A DNA stretch of 64,000 nucleotides from positions 124,001 through 188,000 of the forward strand of contig JAKZHN010000026.1 in assembly GCA_037179335.1 (NCBI GenBank), given 5' to 3'. Source of the DNA: Cyclaneusma minus (lineage: Eukaryota > Ascomycota > Leotiomycetes > Marthamycetales > Marthamycetaceae). This document shows, in pieces, positions 36,475-48,175 of the stretch; positions within the stretch are counted from its first letter, which is position 1; every line of letters starts with the position of its first letter. The notes below the pieces were generated by a model that was not told the DNA's origin, made no database searches, and saw only the letters and a list, made by a program, of their open reading frames with translations. A program made the translations under genes and the position numbers.

Positions 36475-39400
36475 TTATCGGCGGAAAGCAGTAGTGACAT
36501 CCAACTTCGTCCACTCCACACCGCCATCTCCTTCGTACACATCTCTCGTAATGACAGCCACTCTGCTCTCGACTTCTTCATAGTATCGCTCGCAGTTCTG
36601 GAGAACCTTCACAACCAGGCCTCGGCTAAGATTCGGGTCATCTGCGTCGCCAAAGTGCTTCTCAACACGTTTCTTTAACGTCTCAATACCGCGTCGAATT
36701 TCCTTGCTGTCATATGTTGACAGCAATTTCTTAAACACGGCCTTCGAGTGAGACGGTCTGCCAGCAATTGAAGCAGGCGAGCCCGGACCTGTCGCCTGTA
36801 GAAGAGACTCGGTGTTCTCGAGATAATCGAGTAGCTTGCCTAGCGGACGACGGATAACGGCACCGAGGTATAAGCTCATGTGCTCGTCCATTTCGCATGA
36901 GGCCTTCTCTTTCCACTCCTCAAGAACAGGATTGTTTCTTGCGTCGACTTCTTCCAAGTAATGATTCATGTTCTCGATAAGCAAAATCTGGTAATTGAGA
37001 GCCTCTTTGTCTTCTGGGTCGCCCATGGCGCTTTGCATCTGAGCGGTAGGATTCTCGCGAGCGATGACCTTCAAAGACTCAAACATTGTCTTGTTGATGC
37101 GAACATAGGCATTGTTGACAGTCTCGCGGATTTCCAGATCCTCGGCGGAGACGAGCATGAGTTCGAGGGCGGAGGCAAAAGCGGGAAAGAGTCGCATGAA
37201 GGCAATGACACCTTTACGCTTCTTGATCTTGACTTTGGTGTCTTCAATGGCCCGTATTTGTTCATCAAGGAACTTGGTGAAGAGACCCGACAACCGGGAA
37301 TGAAGTTTCTGCAATGTCTTCGATAAGAATTCTTGGTTAGACTCTTCCAATTCCAGCATCTTTCTTTCAAGTGCTGCTAGTGCACCGACGCCTTGTCTAT
37401 AAACCTCATTAGCCCCGCACTATCCGTAAATTAGGGGGAAGGAAAGAGAACTCACAAAGGATCCGCCTGCATAGTCCAACTGATGAGACTTTGCATATCG
37501 CCGGTCCAGAATACGTAAAGCTCGTCCATGGCCTGAACAACTCTCTTTGCCAGGTCTCGGTTGGGATCCATGATTTTGGGTTGGGCGAGGTTGCCTCCCG
37601 AGCGCGCCTCAGGGGGCGCTGCCATGACGGCATCGGGAAATTCTAGTTGCTCAAGAGAGGAAGCATGGAAGAACTCGACAAAGAAGTTTTGCTCCAGAGA
37701 CATGATGGTCAGCATTTCATCCAAAGCGTAACCAAAGACTTCATATTGACCCAGCTTTCCATCTTGCGATCGATCGGGTTTACTACCATCACCGATAGGA
37801 CCGCGAAGAGTCTTGGCGAGGGTCTGACTTCTCTTGACCGTGAGCTTCCTTGCAGTAGTTGTGATACTCTGGCTTTCCTTCTCGGTCTGAGACGAAAACA
37901 ACAGGTCTGCCTCGTCTCCAGTAGGCTTTCTCGCTGTGCGTTTCCATTCGAAAACGGCATTTCTGAATTCTTCTTGGTAAAGGGGCTTGGCAGCGCCTTC
38001 GTAAAGCTTCATCATATCGTCCCATTCCATCCTATCTACCTCACGGACGAACAGCATCATCGGACTATACCTCCACAAGGCGCTTCTAGCCAGATCGTGA
38101 ACTCGTGGGTCAAGTTTGGGTTTGCCGGGACGCTTAGGCATGCTATCTTGTTGACTAATAGCTTGGCGAGTCTCGTCGATAGCAGCTGCAAACTTGATCT
38201 GTAGGAAGATTTTGAGTCGATGAATGAAAGAGACACATTCTGCTCTATAGTCCTCTTTTTTCTCTTGGACAATGCGCATGTTGCCAATTTCGCTAGTACC
38301 AACACCACCAACCCCAGTGATGAATGCGCCGTCTTCACCGGCGCGGGATGCAGACAAGCTCAACGTTGGATCAATGGCAACCATTGCCTTGAATAAGGTA
38401 ACCAGTGCACTTTCAATCTGTTCAAGGCCCCGAGGGGATTCCAGGGATGCTTCTCGGAGGCTTTGAAGATCCGTGGATGAAATAGAGACCGTAGCAAGAA
38501 GGTTCTGCAATTCCGTCTGGAGCAGCTTCTGATTCGCAGTCTGGACCTGGAGGCCCTGTGACTGGGCTTCAATGTAGGCAACGTCATCATAGAGCGTCTG
38601 TTCAGGTAAGCATCTGGATTTTGAAGAAGAAAATATAACGCAGAACTTACTCCTAACTCAACACTGTACAGAGTGAGTAATCCGTCCAGCTCGTCAGATT
38701 CCCCGAGCACTTTGTCAATCCCTTTGGTAATAGCCTCGATTCTGTCATCCTCTTCTGCCATTCTGTCCACCCATCCTGCAGCTTGTGCCTTATCAAGGTC
38801 ACGCTCGATCTCGCCTTGTAGCTCCACAATATTTTTAGTGTGTACTCCTTCGCCAACCCAGCCATACTCTTCCAGAATGCTCATGAACTCGATGCCTTTA
38901 TCGTTAACGACACTGGGATCTACGCCCATATGCTCAAGCTCTTTGTGGACTCTCTCTGCAGTCGCGCGGGTCAACGACTTACTTTCTCGGCCTTTTGCCT
39001 TTTCTGGAACCGAGAGATTTTCTGCTGGTTTGACGGGGCCCTCTTTACTACTTGGACGGTTTGATTGGGGAACAGTAATCTTGACTTCAGGTATAATTTC
39101 AGGTTTGATTTCCGGTGCTGGCGCCACAGCCTTGGAGGTTTCAGGGGTGGGGGCTGCTACCGTCTCTGGTGGAGGTGTGGATTGCGGAGGCTTAGTGACA
39201 TCGTTGCTGAGGGCACGAAGCAAGGAAGGAGCTGGAACTACACCCGTGATACCATCGGGGCCTTCGGAAGGCTTCTCCTCTTTCCCGTATAACTTCTCAG
39301 CGGCGCCACCCGCCCGAGGTTTGAATGCGTTTGCAGCCCTGGCGGCTTGTTTGAACCTGCTGGCAAGCTCGATTTTTGACTTCTTTTTGATCATTGGGCC

Positions 39401-40978
39401 AAGTCCAGGACGTTCTTCGTCTTTAGGTGCAGGTGACCCGTCTGAGACTGGTGATGTGACTGTGGCCTCGACCAGCGTGACCGAGGGTGCTTTGTTCAGG
39501 TTCTCCATTGAATCGGAAGATGCAGGGGGGCCACTGGCTTCGACAGGGAGCATTGTGGGGGGCGGCTTTTCTTTTGCAGGTGAAGGCTCATCGGAGGGCG
39601 TCACGGGCGGTGGCATGTTTGTTTGGGCACTCTGAAGACTTCCCTTTGATTGTGATCTGTCTCGGTTGCGCTCAGAGGGTTTCACTTCCTCTCTGCGTTC
39701 AGGGGGTTTCACTTCTTCTCTGCGCATCTGTGGACTTGCCAAAGGGGCTGGTACGAGATTCTCGTTCGATCCGAAGCCACGATTACGTATATCTAATGCG
39801 TTGGGCATAGGTGGTCTGCGCCTTTCAGGTGGAACTGACAGCGGTGCGGGTATCGAAGGAGCTTCGTTCGGAGGGTCTCTGGTGAATGGGCGCTCTCTGT
39901 CTGGACTCGTTGCAGACTGAGGCGAAGGCATAGGATTACGGTCTTGGAATCTACCTGCCGCACCTGGCATGACGTTTAATCCACCCCGTGGTCGCGGTGG
40001 CCCGCTGCCAGACTCATCAGTACGTCCAAACGACTCCTGGCCAGGATTTACCCCTGGCAACCTGCGCAAATGTGCTTGACTGGGTGAAGCGGCACCAGGG
40101 CCTGCACCATACCCAGCACCAGCACTATCATTTGAGTATTCGCGTCTTGTTCTTAGCTGAGGCCTTCCAGGAACATATGTGGTCGGAGCCATAGACGCAG
40201 GGGGCTCAGTGGGTCGACTAGGTTCTTTGCGCAAACCGGGTGCCTCTCCTAGCCGTGGGCTTCTGAGTTGGCCATATGGGGCCGAAGAGGATGGCGGGGC
40301 CGCGCTATTCGGAGGAGGAGGCGGTCTTGTTTGTGGTCCCGATGGCCCTTGCCTTGTCTGGCCGGCGGCTCCCACTATTTGATCACGTTCCCTCTGGTCA
40401 AAGCCGATCAAGTTGGGCAAGTTGCCGCCAGTATACTTGGTGTAGATCTTCACCAGGCTCCCAATGAAGAATTGCTTCTCCTTTGGCGTGTTTGCTTGCC
40501 AGTAATACGGCTTGCCAAGTGTAACAGTGAAGCCAATCCCACCGGCCCATTGCTTCCACTGTTCTTCTTCCGGGGTGGTAGGCGTTGCTCCATTGAAAGA
40601 TTGCACAGCACTGAGGGCGTCCAAATCCCAAGACTTTCCAATGGAAAAGGAGCCGTTCGTATTCTCCCTCGCCTTGTGCATCCGGACCTTTCCTGACTTC
40701 CGCACGGCAATTATCACGACGCGGGGCTTCTTGTTCCGAGAATCGGAATCGGGTGGCGGGGGGCTTGAGGGATACTGCGAGTCCTCGATAACGCGTATAT
40801 GGGTAATGTAGGATTCGAGGCCTAGATCAGAGTGTTAGACAACGGTTCTACGTCCGGGCCATGGGCCAGTTTGAGGCTCACCTGTGCCATCGACATCCTT
40901 TTTGAAACAGGTCTCGTTGATTCGGCGCTTCTCGTCTTCGAACTTCGCAGCTCGGCTCATAGTACCATTGGACTCCAT
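36475..40978 (-). CDS. SEC3: Exocyst complex component Sec3
   Basis: Four exons: 40978-40882, 40821-38651, 38597-37456, 37396-36475; 1443 residues. Sec3 is the exocyst landmark subunit that binds PI(4,5)P2 and Rho GTPases and tethers secretory vesicles at the plasma membrane. The N-terminus, MESNGTMSRAAKFEDEKRR then ESYITHIRVIED, VIIAVRKSGKVRMHKA, KQFFIGSLVKIYTKYTGG, is the cryptic PH domain of Sec3 (PF15277). Residues about 165-600 are a Pro/Ser/Arg-rich disordered linker typical of filamentous fungi. Residues about 640-790 are coiled coil, and the C-terminal 650 residues are the helical CATCHR-type Sec3 region. Introns are 53-60 bp and all phases join cleanly. The first short exon was found by extending the frame past the intron at 40822-40881. 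Confidence 0.95.
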
Positions 40979-41386
40979 GTTGTCTGCGAGGCGTACGGAG
41001 CCCCCTCACCAATGCCTCCCACTTCGGTCCAGCTGCGGCGATACGGGGTGATCAATTCATGAAGCTCGGCTTCCTTCTCGGATGGCTAGGAGGACCGCAT
41101 GACATTTGGTGCAAAGAGCGGCAGTGATAGGGCGTAGGGTGTCGTGAATGAACTCGTCCCGGATCTCTGACATTGATGGCTACCCATGCTCGCGGGCTCT
41201 TGCCGCCGCCGGAGTCACGTGCTGATATCGGAAAAACAATTTTGCAGACACCGAGACGGCGATAACTGGATCTCTTATTATGGCTCGGAATAGTACCTTA
41301 TTCGAATGATCCACAGAAGAATCGACGAGAGTTAACCTTAAATCAACATCCTTTGCGTTTCTACCTTCAACAAGTCTAATGGGCGG

Positions 41387-41394
41387 TACATGTA
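41387..41394. promoter_or_regulatory. TACATGTA palindrome, site 3
   Basis: 409 bp upstream of the SEC3 start codon. Confidence 0.5.
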
Positions 41395-41724
41395 GTAACA
41401 ACTACAGAGCAGGAAGTGCAGAGTCTGGCAGTTCCATGAATCGCTGTACTCCTAACAGATCAGATGTTCAACTACTTCGTATCTCAGAATGGCTGTAACC
41501 AATCTGATGGCACAATGGTATGTCCGGTGTGTGAAACAGTAGCGCTATATAACACAGACATTATCATTACCGCAAGGCTGAGTTGTGTCAGCATCGCATC
41601 GACGTCAATCCAGCTGTGGTTGAGACACGCGGCATCAACGGACCCGGCTGCTTCGAAAAGGCGCCAAGGCAGTCGGGACTCGGGCGTGGAAATGGTGCCG
41701 GCCGTCGAGAGGCAGCGCTGCCTT

Positions 41725-41732
41725 TACATGTA
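41725..41732. promoter_or_regulatory. TACATGTA palindrome, site 4
   Basis: Near the middle of the SEC3/PAP2 divergent region. Confidence 0.5.
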
Positions 41733-42202
41733 GTAGTGAAATGGAGGGGGTTCAGATGTCATATGTACCTCCTCCTAATGAAGGGTGTTGGCGCATTTAA
41801 AGGCATCCTCGGCCGAAGGCTAGGTTGTCTCTCCTATCCGGATCGGCAGCAACTTCCATCCGCATCGCCACGCCTGGCCATTCTGGTGATTCCAACATAG
41901 TGTAGTTAGTCCGTACTTGATCATGGACTCCAGTCGCGCAGGTAATTTCACGTAGTGTACTTGTAGGCCTCGGCCGGCTAGGTAGGGACTCTTGCTGGGA
42001 TGCGAAGGCATTGGTTGAAATCAACAGCACTGGCACTGGCACAAACGGACGCTTGGCGCAATTGAACAGATGTTGAGGCCTCTCTTCAATCCAGTCCTTG
42101 CGACGGGCTCTTCTCAGCACAAGCGGCCTGTCTGCACGCACAAATGGACTTGCTCCGTGCAGTCAGCTGAAGCTCTAATTTTATCGTCCCGGAATCCCCA
42201 CA

Positions 42203-42210
42203 TACATGTA
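42203..42210. promoter_or_regulatory. TACATGTA palindrome, site 5
   Basis: 442 bp upstream of the PAP2 gene start codon. Confidence 0.5.
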
Positions 42211-42651
42211 GTCCGTCAAGCCCCACACCCACAGCCCGGCAAACATGAACAAAGTCCAGTCGCAACATCATCCTTCCACTTCTTCTGCCCTGCGCCCCCC
42301 GGCTGCGCTCCCACCGTGTTTCTCTGACCGTGATCCTAATAATACCCTCATTCAGACTCTCCGCCGCTCTCTTGATTCCTACAGCGCAGTTCTTTGCTGT
42401 CCGCCCACCTGCCCTTCTCTTCGCCGCCGGCAGAGTGTCGTGTGCTGCGATTGCCTCTTTATCGACCTCAGCGCCGAGGTCGCGTGCAGGATTCTGACGA
42501 CATCGACTACCACACCTTTTGCGGACGAGACTGTCGTTTTCCGATCTTCTTGCACTCCGCCGCTGCACACGCGGGAGGTGTTCGGTCCTGACCCGCTTTT
42601 CAACATTGTCGTCGTCCAGCCAAGCCGTACCGAACCAACTGCTGAGCAAAC

Positions 42652-44041
42652 ATGGCTCTCAATAACCTGCTTGTCAACAGCACGCTGCCTGGAGACGAGC
42701 CGCAATGGAACAGTGCTCCAGCATGGAAACTGCCCGGATGGGGCGAGCCGGTGGTAAGTACATGCCCTCCCGTGCATGTTCAACGCGGCGCTGATAGTGG
42801 GCGCAGCTCGTGGCCAGCATTTTATTCGCTTCCATGTGCTTTACAAGACGGAGAGGATATCGAGTATTTGGGGAACGTAGATCCGGCACACAAGGTCTCT
42901 TGTCCGGCGACTCGGACGACTCCGCGCGTTCTTCAGACGATCTCCTTTCCCGAGACTTCATGATACGGAGCACCGCCGACGATGACTACAGTATCGCGGA
43001 CTCTATGTCAACATCGAAGCACCCGCCGAAGAAGAGACGATACTTCCGTTGTGTGTTCTACACGCCCAACACGTCCAGATTCGCGGATTACTACCACAGC
43101 CGTCTTCTACAAAAGTTCCCTTTCCTGATTGAAATGTTCTACTGGATCATCACTTGGGCCTTCTACCAATCCACCAAGATTATGTCCCAGATGATATTTT
43201 CGTCGACTCAGATCTGGGATATTGCGCAGGACCACGGCCTTTCCATCCTGGCTTTCGAACAATTTTCGTGGCTGAGCTTCCTCTGGCCAGTTACCGAGTT
43301 GGAAGTGCAGCAATGGTTCATGCATGGCCATCAAACCCTCCTGACTGTCTTGAATCGCTCATATGCCCTGATTCACATTCCTGGCACCGTAGGGTACGTC
43401 TTTTGCAATGCCCGGGACTAGTTAAGATGACACTCGACATATACTGACATGTATCCAGATTCATTGCATGGTACTACTATGTTGCGCCGTCACATAGCAC
43501 TTTCGCCACCGTCCGACGCACGATGACCCTCACGAATCTCTTTGCTTTCACCATCTTCGTTCTGTACCCAACCATGCCTCCTCGTCTCCTGCCCCCAGAG
43601 TATGGTTTCCTCGACTCGGTCCGCCACGATGATGCCCAGAGTGTCTGGATGTCGGGCAACTACGTCAACACCTTAGCTGCCATGCCCTCCATGCACTTTG
43701 GATATTCCTTCTGCATCGGCTGCACCCTGATCTACCACTCAGGCATCTTCCGAAGCAAACTCGAGCACGGCGAGGTGCGCAAATCGTTGTTCTGGAAGCT
43801 GTTCTACATCTTTGTCGGCGTCGGATACCCCATCTACATTCTTGTAACAATTGTTGGAACGGCCAACCACTACTACCTCGACGCTTGCGTGGCCACTCTG
43901 GTCGCAATCGCCGCATTCATCTGCAACAAAGTTTTCCTGCTTCTTCTACCGCTGGAGGACTTGCTGTTGTGGTGTCTGCGCTTGGAGAAGCCGGTACCAA
44001 GCACGGGGGATCGATTCCGTCAACGAGGAGGCCGTTTATGA
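42652..44041 (+). CDS. PAP2_3 family integral membrane protein (Aur1-like)
   Basis: Exons 42652-42753, 42807-43393, 43459-44041; 423 residues. It has several hydrophobic spans (LVASILFASMCF; FLIEMFYWIITWAFY; LYALIHIPGTVGFIAWYYYV-type; TLTNLFAFTIFVLY; IFVGVGYPIYILVTIVG; CVATLVAIAAFICNKVFLLLL). PAP2 catalytic elements are AMPSMHFGYS (His at about 309) and TVGTANHYYLDA-like sequence (His at about 367). These match the PAP2_3 group that includes inositol phosphorylceramide synthase Aur1 and related phosphatase/phosphotransferases of endoplasmic reticulum or Golgi membranes. The substrate is not known. The Ser/Asp-rich cytosolic loop at residues 50-90 fits this fungal branch. The C-terminus ending RGGRL fits related fungal proteins as I remember them. 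Confidence 0.88.
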
Positions 44042-44697
44042 ATAGGGGTCAGTGCATGAAATCATATGGCAAGGGGCGTTCTTGATAAGCATTAGGGGTC
44101 CGGCGCACAAACATGCTATAAAACGGAAAGAGGGTTGAGTTGACCCTGCTTCACATAAGTATTCTAATTTGATAGTTCTCGTCGGGGGAGACTTCGCTTG
44201 AGCCATCTCAGCGTGACGGAATGGTCTGGATGACAAGTTGTTTTTCGGCCGTAGCATACCTGTAGGAAACCATGTATATTCTCGCAACTTGTCGGCCAGA
44301 TGTAACAATCTGTATTGTATTGAGAAGTCCGTTTTGCAGCTAATAGGGCTGGCTGGCGGCGCACGTCCTGCCACCGCGATGATATTGAGTTTCGCACGGG
44401 CCTCCAGCCCGCCGTTGCGCCGCGAGGCAGTACACGTGTCCTATTGGCTGAAAATTGGAGAGGCTGGACGAGGCTGGTACCTGAATTTTGCAAGGTGAAG
44501 AGCTGCAGCGCGCAAGCAAACCTCGAGCTCGACCCCGGTCCCCTCACCTTCACGCGTCGCTTCGCCCTCTCTCGCCGTCTTCACCCACGGCCCTCCGTCC
44601 TTCCCCATCTTTGGCGTTACAATCCCATTGTCTCGCCTCCGACTCTTCATTCGTCTCTCGTATCTCCCAGACCTCACGCTACACCTGTCTGGTCCCA
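44042..44697. promoter_or_regulatory. Intergenic region, PAP2 gene to BTB gene
   Basis: 656 bp between two genes read in the same direction. The 150 bp before the BTB start are pyrimidine-rich (CTCTC runs), as in many fungal leaders. No separate gene seen. Confidence 0.45.
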
Positions 44698-45657
44698 ATG
44701 GCCGATCCTGAAGCACCAGTCGACACCGCAATGGCCGAAGACACCCCAGTTGACGTCGAGATGGGCGGCGAGGAGGTTATTGACGTTGATGCCGAAGCCA
44801 CTGTGACGGCTGAGGAAGGTGGACCCGCTGATAATGGCGGAGATGCCATGCCGTTCCAGGAGGAGGAGGCAAAGCAAGAACCTGCTCGCGTCACCTTCAT
44901 TGACTACTTGAAGAGTCCATTCGTCGAGCTCGCCGTTAGCCAAGGCGATTCTTCCGAGGTCTTGCACGCACACCAGGCGCTGCTCGTCAAGAGCCCTTTC
45001 TTCGCTGAAGCCTGCGCCCAGCTGGGCAATGTATGCATATTTGTAGATCGACAGTACCCAGCGGCTAACCCAAGATTAGAAGCGACGTATCGAGATGAAC
45101 GAGGACCTTGCAGCGGTTGGAGCTTTCTTGGAGTTCCTCTACACTGGTGAATACTACCCCAAGAGAACCGGTGAGAGAGTCCTGGAGAATGCCTCAACGA
45201 CTGGCCTCGACGAGACCGGCGACGAGCTCCTCAAGCACGCCCGAGTATACACTCTGGCCGAGAAGCTTGGAATGGACAACCTCAAGAGTCTCGCTCATTC
45301 CAAGATCCACTGCGTCAACGCTACTGCCAGGGGCGAGATCGCATACGCCAGATACGTCTATGCCAACACCTCGAAGGAGGACGTCACCATCCGCAAGCCC
45401 GTGGCCGCCTTCTGGGCCCAGCGCAGTCATGTCTTGCGATCCGAGGCCGGAGACGAGTTCCGCGACATGTGTCTCGAGTACCCCCAGTTCGGTTTCGACG
45501 TTCTCAGTAAGTTTTGTTCCTCTGGCAGTGTGGAGCTGCTGCTAACGTATCGACAGCACGTGTCCTGGACGAGAAGATGCGTCGGGAGCAGAGCGAACGC
45601 CCTGGTCCACCACTCAGTTCGCGCAAGCGGGCTCGTCACAGTGGTGTAGCAACCTAA
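44698..45657 (+). CDS. BTB/POZ domain protein
   Basis: Exons 44698-45030, 45080-45506, 45557-45657; 286 residues; introns 49 and 50 bp. The N-terminal 55 residues are acidic (Glu/Asp/Val/Ala repeats, disordered). The BTB fold follows: FIDYLKSPFVELAV, HAHQALLVKSPFFAEACAQ, AVGAFLEFLYTGEYYPK, with LLKHARVYTLAEKLGM as the usual end helices. This is the pattern HxxxLxxxSxFF, FLxFLYTGxY, VYxLAxKYxxxxL. Beyond the domain (about residue 170 onward) a helical region and a basic tail SSRKRARHSG, which may act as a nuclear signal. BTB domains dimerise and often link targets to Cul3 ubiquitin ligase. No second domain (Kelch, MATH, zinc finger) is present, so its partner is unknown. Confidence 0.88.
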
Positions 45658-46751
45658 GCAGAGGGAGATTTCCCGTACGGCAGTGCGTGAATATGCTTCG
45701 ATATCTCCGCCTTCTCGTAACATTATTCGTGGGTAGCTGGATCCGAGGGTTCGTTTCAAATTCTTGAATGTACTACCACCCAAATACCGGTCGACATAGC
45801 TTTCATCTTCTCAACGGCGCGAGGCTGCGGCCGATTATCAGGGCTTTGCGCCTCGGAGCTCTCAGGGGTTTGGTGGCGCATAGGATTTGCCCGTAGCCGC
45901 GGAAAGAAAATAGCAAACATGAAAGCTTCAAGCAGTTAACATACAAGCTTACTACACATACAACGGGGATTTGATGTGATGACTTGGCGACCTTCCCAAA
46001 AGCTGGGCTTTGTACGATGTGCATTTGCTTATGTACAGGTCGCATGGTACATGTAATGCCAGACCACCCGGCTCGCCAGGCAATTTTGTTTCGTTTCGAT
46101 GATTAGCTGAGAGATTACATACCATTTGCACGTTGCCGTTGGCCCATGCTCATTGTTCTCCTCGTATGTACTCCGTACCACCAAACCAACCGCGATTCTG
46201 TAGTCACCCAGGAGCCAGTACTACACGGCACCAGCGAAGGTGTGTCCAGTCCTTTCAATGCGCAAATAATGGTCGTTGAATATAATAGCCAATGCCACGG
46301 GAGGCATGGCGGCAACTGCTAATATATCTCAAAGCATTGTCATTGGCCGATTCCACTCCACTCGCGTCAGATCTCAGTCAGCACCACGGTGCCAGCCAGC
46401 TGCCAGACACACGAGAGCCAGAATCTCACCTTTACACAAGCGATATGCCTGGAATCCCTCGCAAACACGCCTTTTCAGGAGACTTGGGCTCTTCTTGGGC
46501 GCATCAGCTTATCGTATGAGCCCCCGAGTACATTGAGTGGAAGTAGTGGAGGACCACCCAAGACACATATATAGACCAAATCCAGAATGTCACCCGGTGA
46601 GCCATCCACAGATCTCTTCTTCTACTCAACTCCCTTCCCAGATCAAAAGGGCCGTTCATTCTCCCTGGCTGCTCCTCTCGTTCTCTATTCTTCTGTTGCA
46701 TTCGCATGATCTCTTCGTCCTCAGCTCGCCACCTCAGCAAAATCCTCCAAG
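45658..46751. promoter_or_regulatory. Intergenic region upstream of sulfotransferase gene
   Basis: 1.1 kb with no supported gene. TACATGTA at 46048-46055. A TATA-like ACATATATAGA lies at about 46564, some 185 bp before the next start codon, followed by pyrimidine-rich sequence. Confidence 0.5.
46048..46055. promoter_or_regulatory. TACATGTA palindrome, site 6
   Basis: About 390 bp beyond the BTB gene and 700 bp upstream of the sulfotransferase-family gene. Confidence 0.45.
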
Positions 46752-47555
46752 ATGCGTTTCGTTCACGACACTCGTGATGCCAAAGGCCTCAGGCGCGACT
46801 ATGACAAAGGTCTCCAGGTCATCTGCGCTGGTCTCCCTCGCTGCGCTACCTCCTCCCTCCAAGCTGCCATGGAAGACAACCTGGGCTTCGGGCCTTGCAT
46901 GCACTTCGCCTACATCGCCGCCGATGTGACCCAGCTCAAGCTCGTCCACGCAGCACTGATGGAAGACGACAAGGACAAGCGCCAAGCCATCCTCCACCAG
47001 ATCTTCGACGGCTACCTAGCCACGGCCGACTTCCCCGGCATGGCCTTCCTCGACGACTTGATCGAGATGTACCCCGACGCCAAGATCGTCCTCAACCGCC
47101 GCCAAACCCCTGAGCAATGGGCCGCCTCCATCAGCGGCACCATCAAGTTCCTCGGCAGCAAGCCCTTCGCTGCCCTGACTTGCTTGTGGCCTACCAACTA
47201 CTGGAACTACCAGATCCACGAGACCTTCAAGTGGCGTGTCCGCCAACGTCGCGGTAACGTCAACGTCTTCGGCACCGGCGTCTACGACGGCCACCTTCGT
47301 TTCGTGCGCGATCTGTGCAAGCGCAAGGGCAAGGACTACTTCGAGTGGGAGCCGACCATGGGCTGGGAGGGCATGTGCAAGTTCCTGGACAAGCCGGTGC
47401 CCTCTGTGCCCTTCCCGCGTGTCAACGACACGGCTACCATGAAGAAGATGGCTTGGTTCTTGGCTTTCCGAGGCTTGGTGGCGTGGATGTTTGTCTTCTC
47501 GCTGCCTTTCCTGGCGCTGAGATTGTACAACAAGCTGCTCACTTTGCTGGCTTAG
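46752..47555 (+). CDS. Sulfotransferase-family protein with C-terminal membrane span
   Basis: An intron-free gene of 267 codons; ATG context AAGATGC. The P-loop-like VICAGLPRCATSSLQAAM (residues 24-40) is the 5'-phosphosulfate-binding loop of the fungal/animal Sulfotransfer_4-type family (PF17784). Downstream YPDAKIVLNRRQTPEQWAAS (about 109-128) is the usual beta strand with the 3'-phosphate-binding Arg and Ser region. The expected end of the domain FLDKPVPSVPFPRVND (about 215-230) is a strong family signature. Residues 233-265 form a hydrophobic segment (FLAFRGLVAWMFVFSLPFLA), probably a tail anchor. Members are widespread in ascomycetes; the substrate is unknown. Codon use is highly C-biased at third positions, suggesting strong expression. 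Confidence 0.88.
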   Translation: MRFVHDTRDAKGLRRDYDKGLQVICAGLPRCATSSLQAAMEDNLGFGPCMHFAYIAADVTQLKLVHAALMEDDKDKRQAILHQIFDGYLATADFPGMAFLDDLIEMYPDAKIVLNRRQTPEQWAASISGTIKFLGSKPFAALTCLWPTNYWNYQIHETFKWRVRQRRGNVNVFGTGVYDGHLRFVRDLCKRKGKDYFEWEPTMGWEGMCKFLDKPVPSVPFPRVNDTATMKKMAWFLAFRGLVAWMFVFSLPFLALRLYNKLLTLLA

Positions 47556-48175
47556 GCGAGGCTGTTCCTGGTGCGGATATGGTTTGTCTTTTGTTTGTTT
47601 GTTTGTAGACTATGGGTTGGCAAGGGTTTTATTACGAGGGGCCAGGGCGTTCAGGATGGTTTTCTGTGGGTTTATGGATGCCGCAAGCGTGCGTGATGAA
47701 AAGGGATCTCATGGCTTCCAGAGGTAGATCGAGGGCCGGCATCGCAAATAGATGAAATAATATGGCATTTAGCACATACGAATATTCGCTCTCCTGTAGC
47801 CTCCAGTCATGAGTGGATTCTGTTCTGGAAGATACATCTACTTGAATTCTGGATTTGAGTTTGGAGGGAGTCCTGGCATGAAAATCTTCGATGCGAATTG
47901 ATATTATTCTTCGATGGTAGTTCGACTTCATCGACTTCATGTAGAGTACATGTAAGGCGAGGCCCGCGCAAGCGAGTTTAGCAGTGCCCCACCATCGCCA
48001 ATCGTAACCGCGACTCAACATTGAAATTACCATCACCCTTCACCAGCTTGCCGCATATCAATTCTCCACGCTGACAGCATACCATTTCAAGCGACGGCGC
48101 GTGTCCAGCTCGATCTATACATTGACCATGATATGAGCACAAAAGCACAAACTTTCTCCCCAACACTCCACAGCC
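47556..48175. promoter_or_regulatory. Intergenic region upstream of SRP72
   Basis: 620 bp. A GTTTGTTTGTTTG run at about 47592-47606 marks the sulfotransferase 3' end. One TACATGTA at 47947. No gene seen. Confidence 0.45.
47947..47954. promoter_or_regulatory. TACATGTA palindrome, site 7
   Basis: 229 bp upstream of the SRP72 start codon. Confidence 0.5.

Larger units (their letters stand above)
40979..42651. promoter_or_regulatory. Divergent promoter region, SEC3 / PAP2 gene
   Basis: 1.67 kb between divergent starts, with three TACATGTA sites (41387, 41725, 42203), the densest group in the window. Pyrimidine-rich stretches precede the PAP2 gene. A 170-codon upstream frame beginning at 42245 overlaps the PAP2 start in another phase; it would be an inhibitory upstream frame if transcribed. 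Confidence 0.5.

Noticed and set aside
38673..39635. 320-codon plus-strand frame
   Set aside because: It is the antisense of the Pro/Ser-rich linker of SEC3, whose codon use keeps the opposite strand open.
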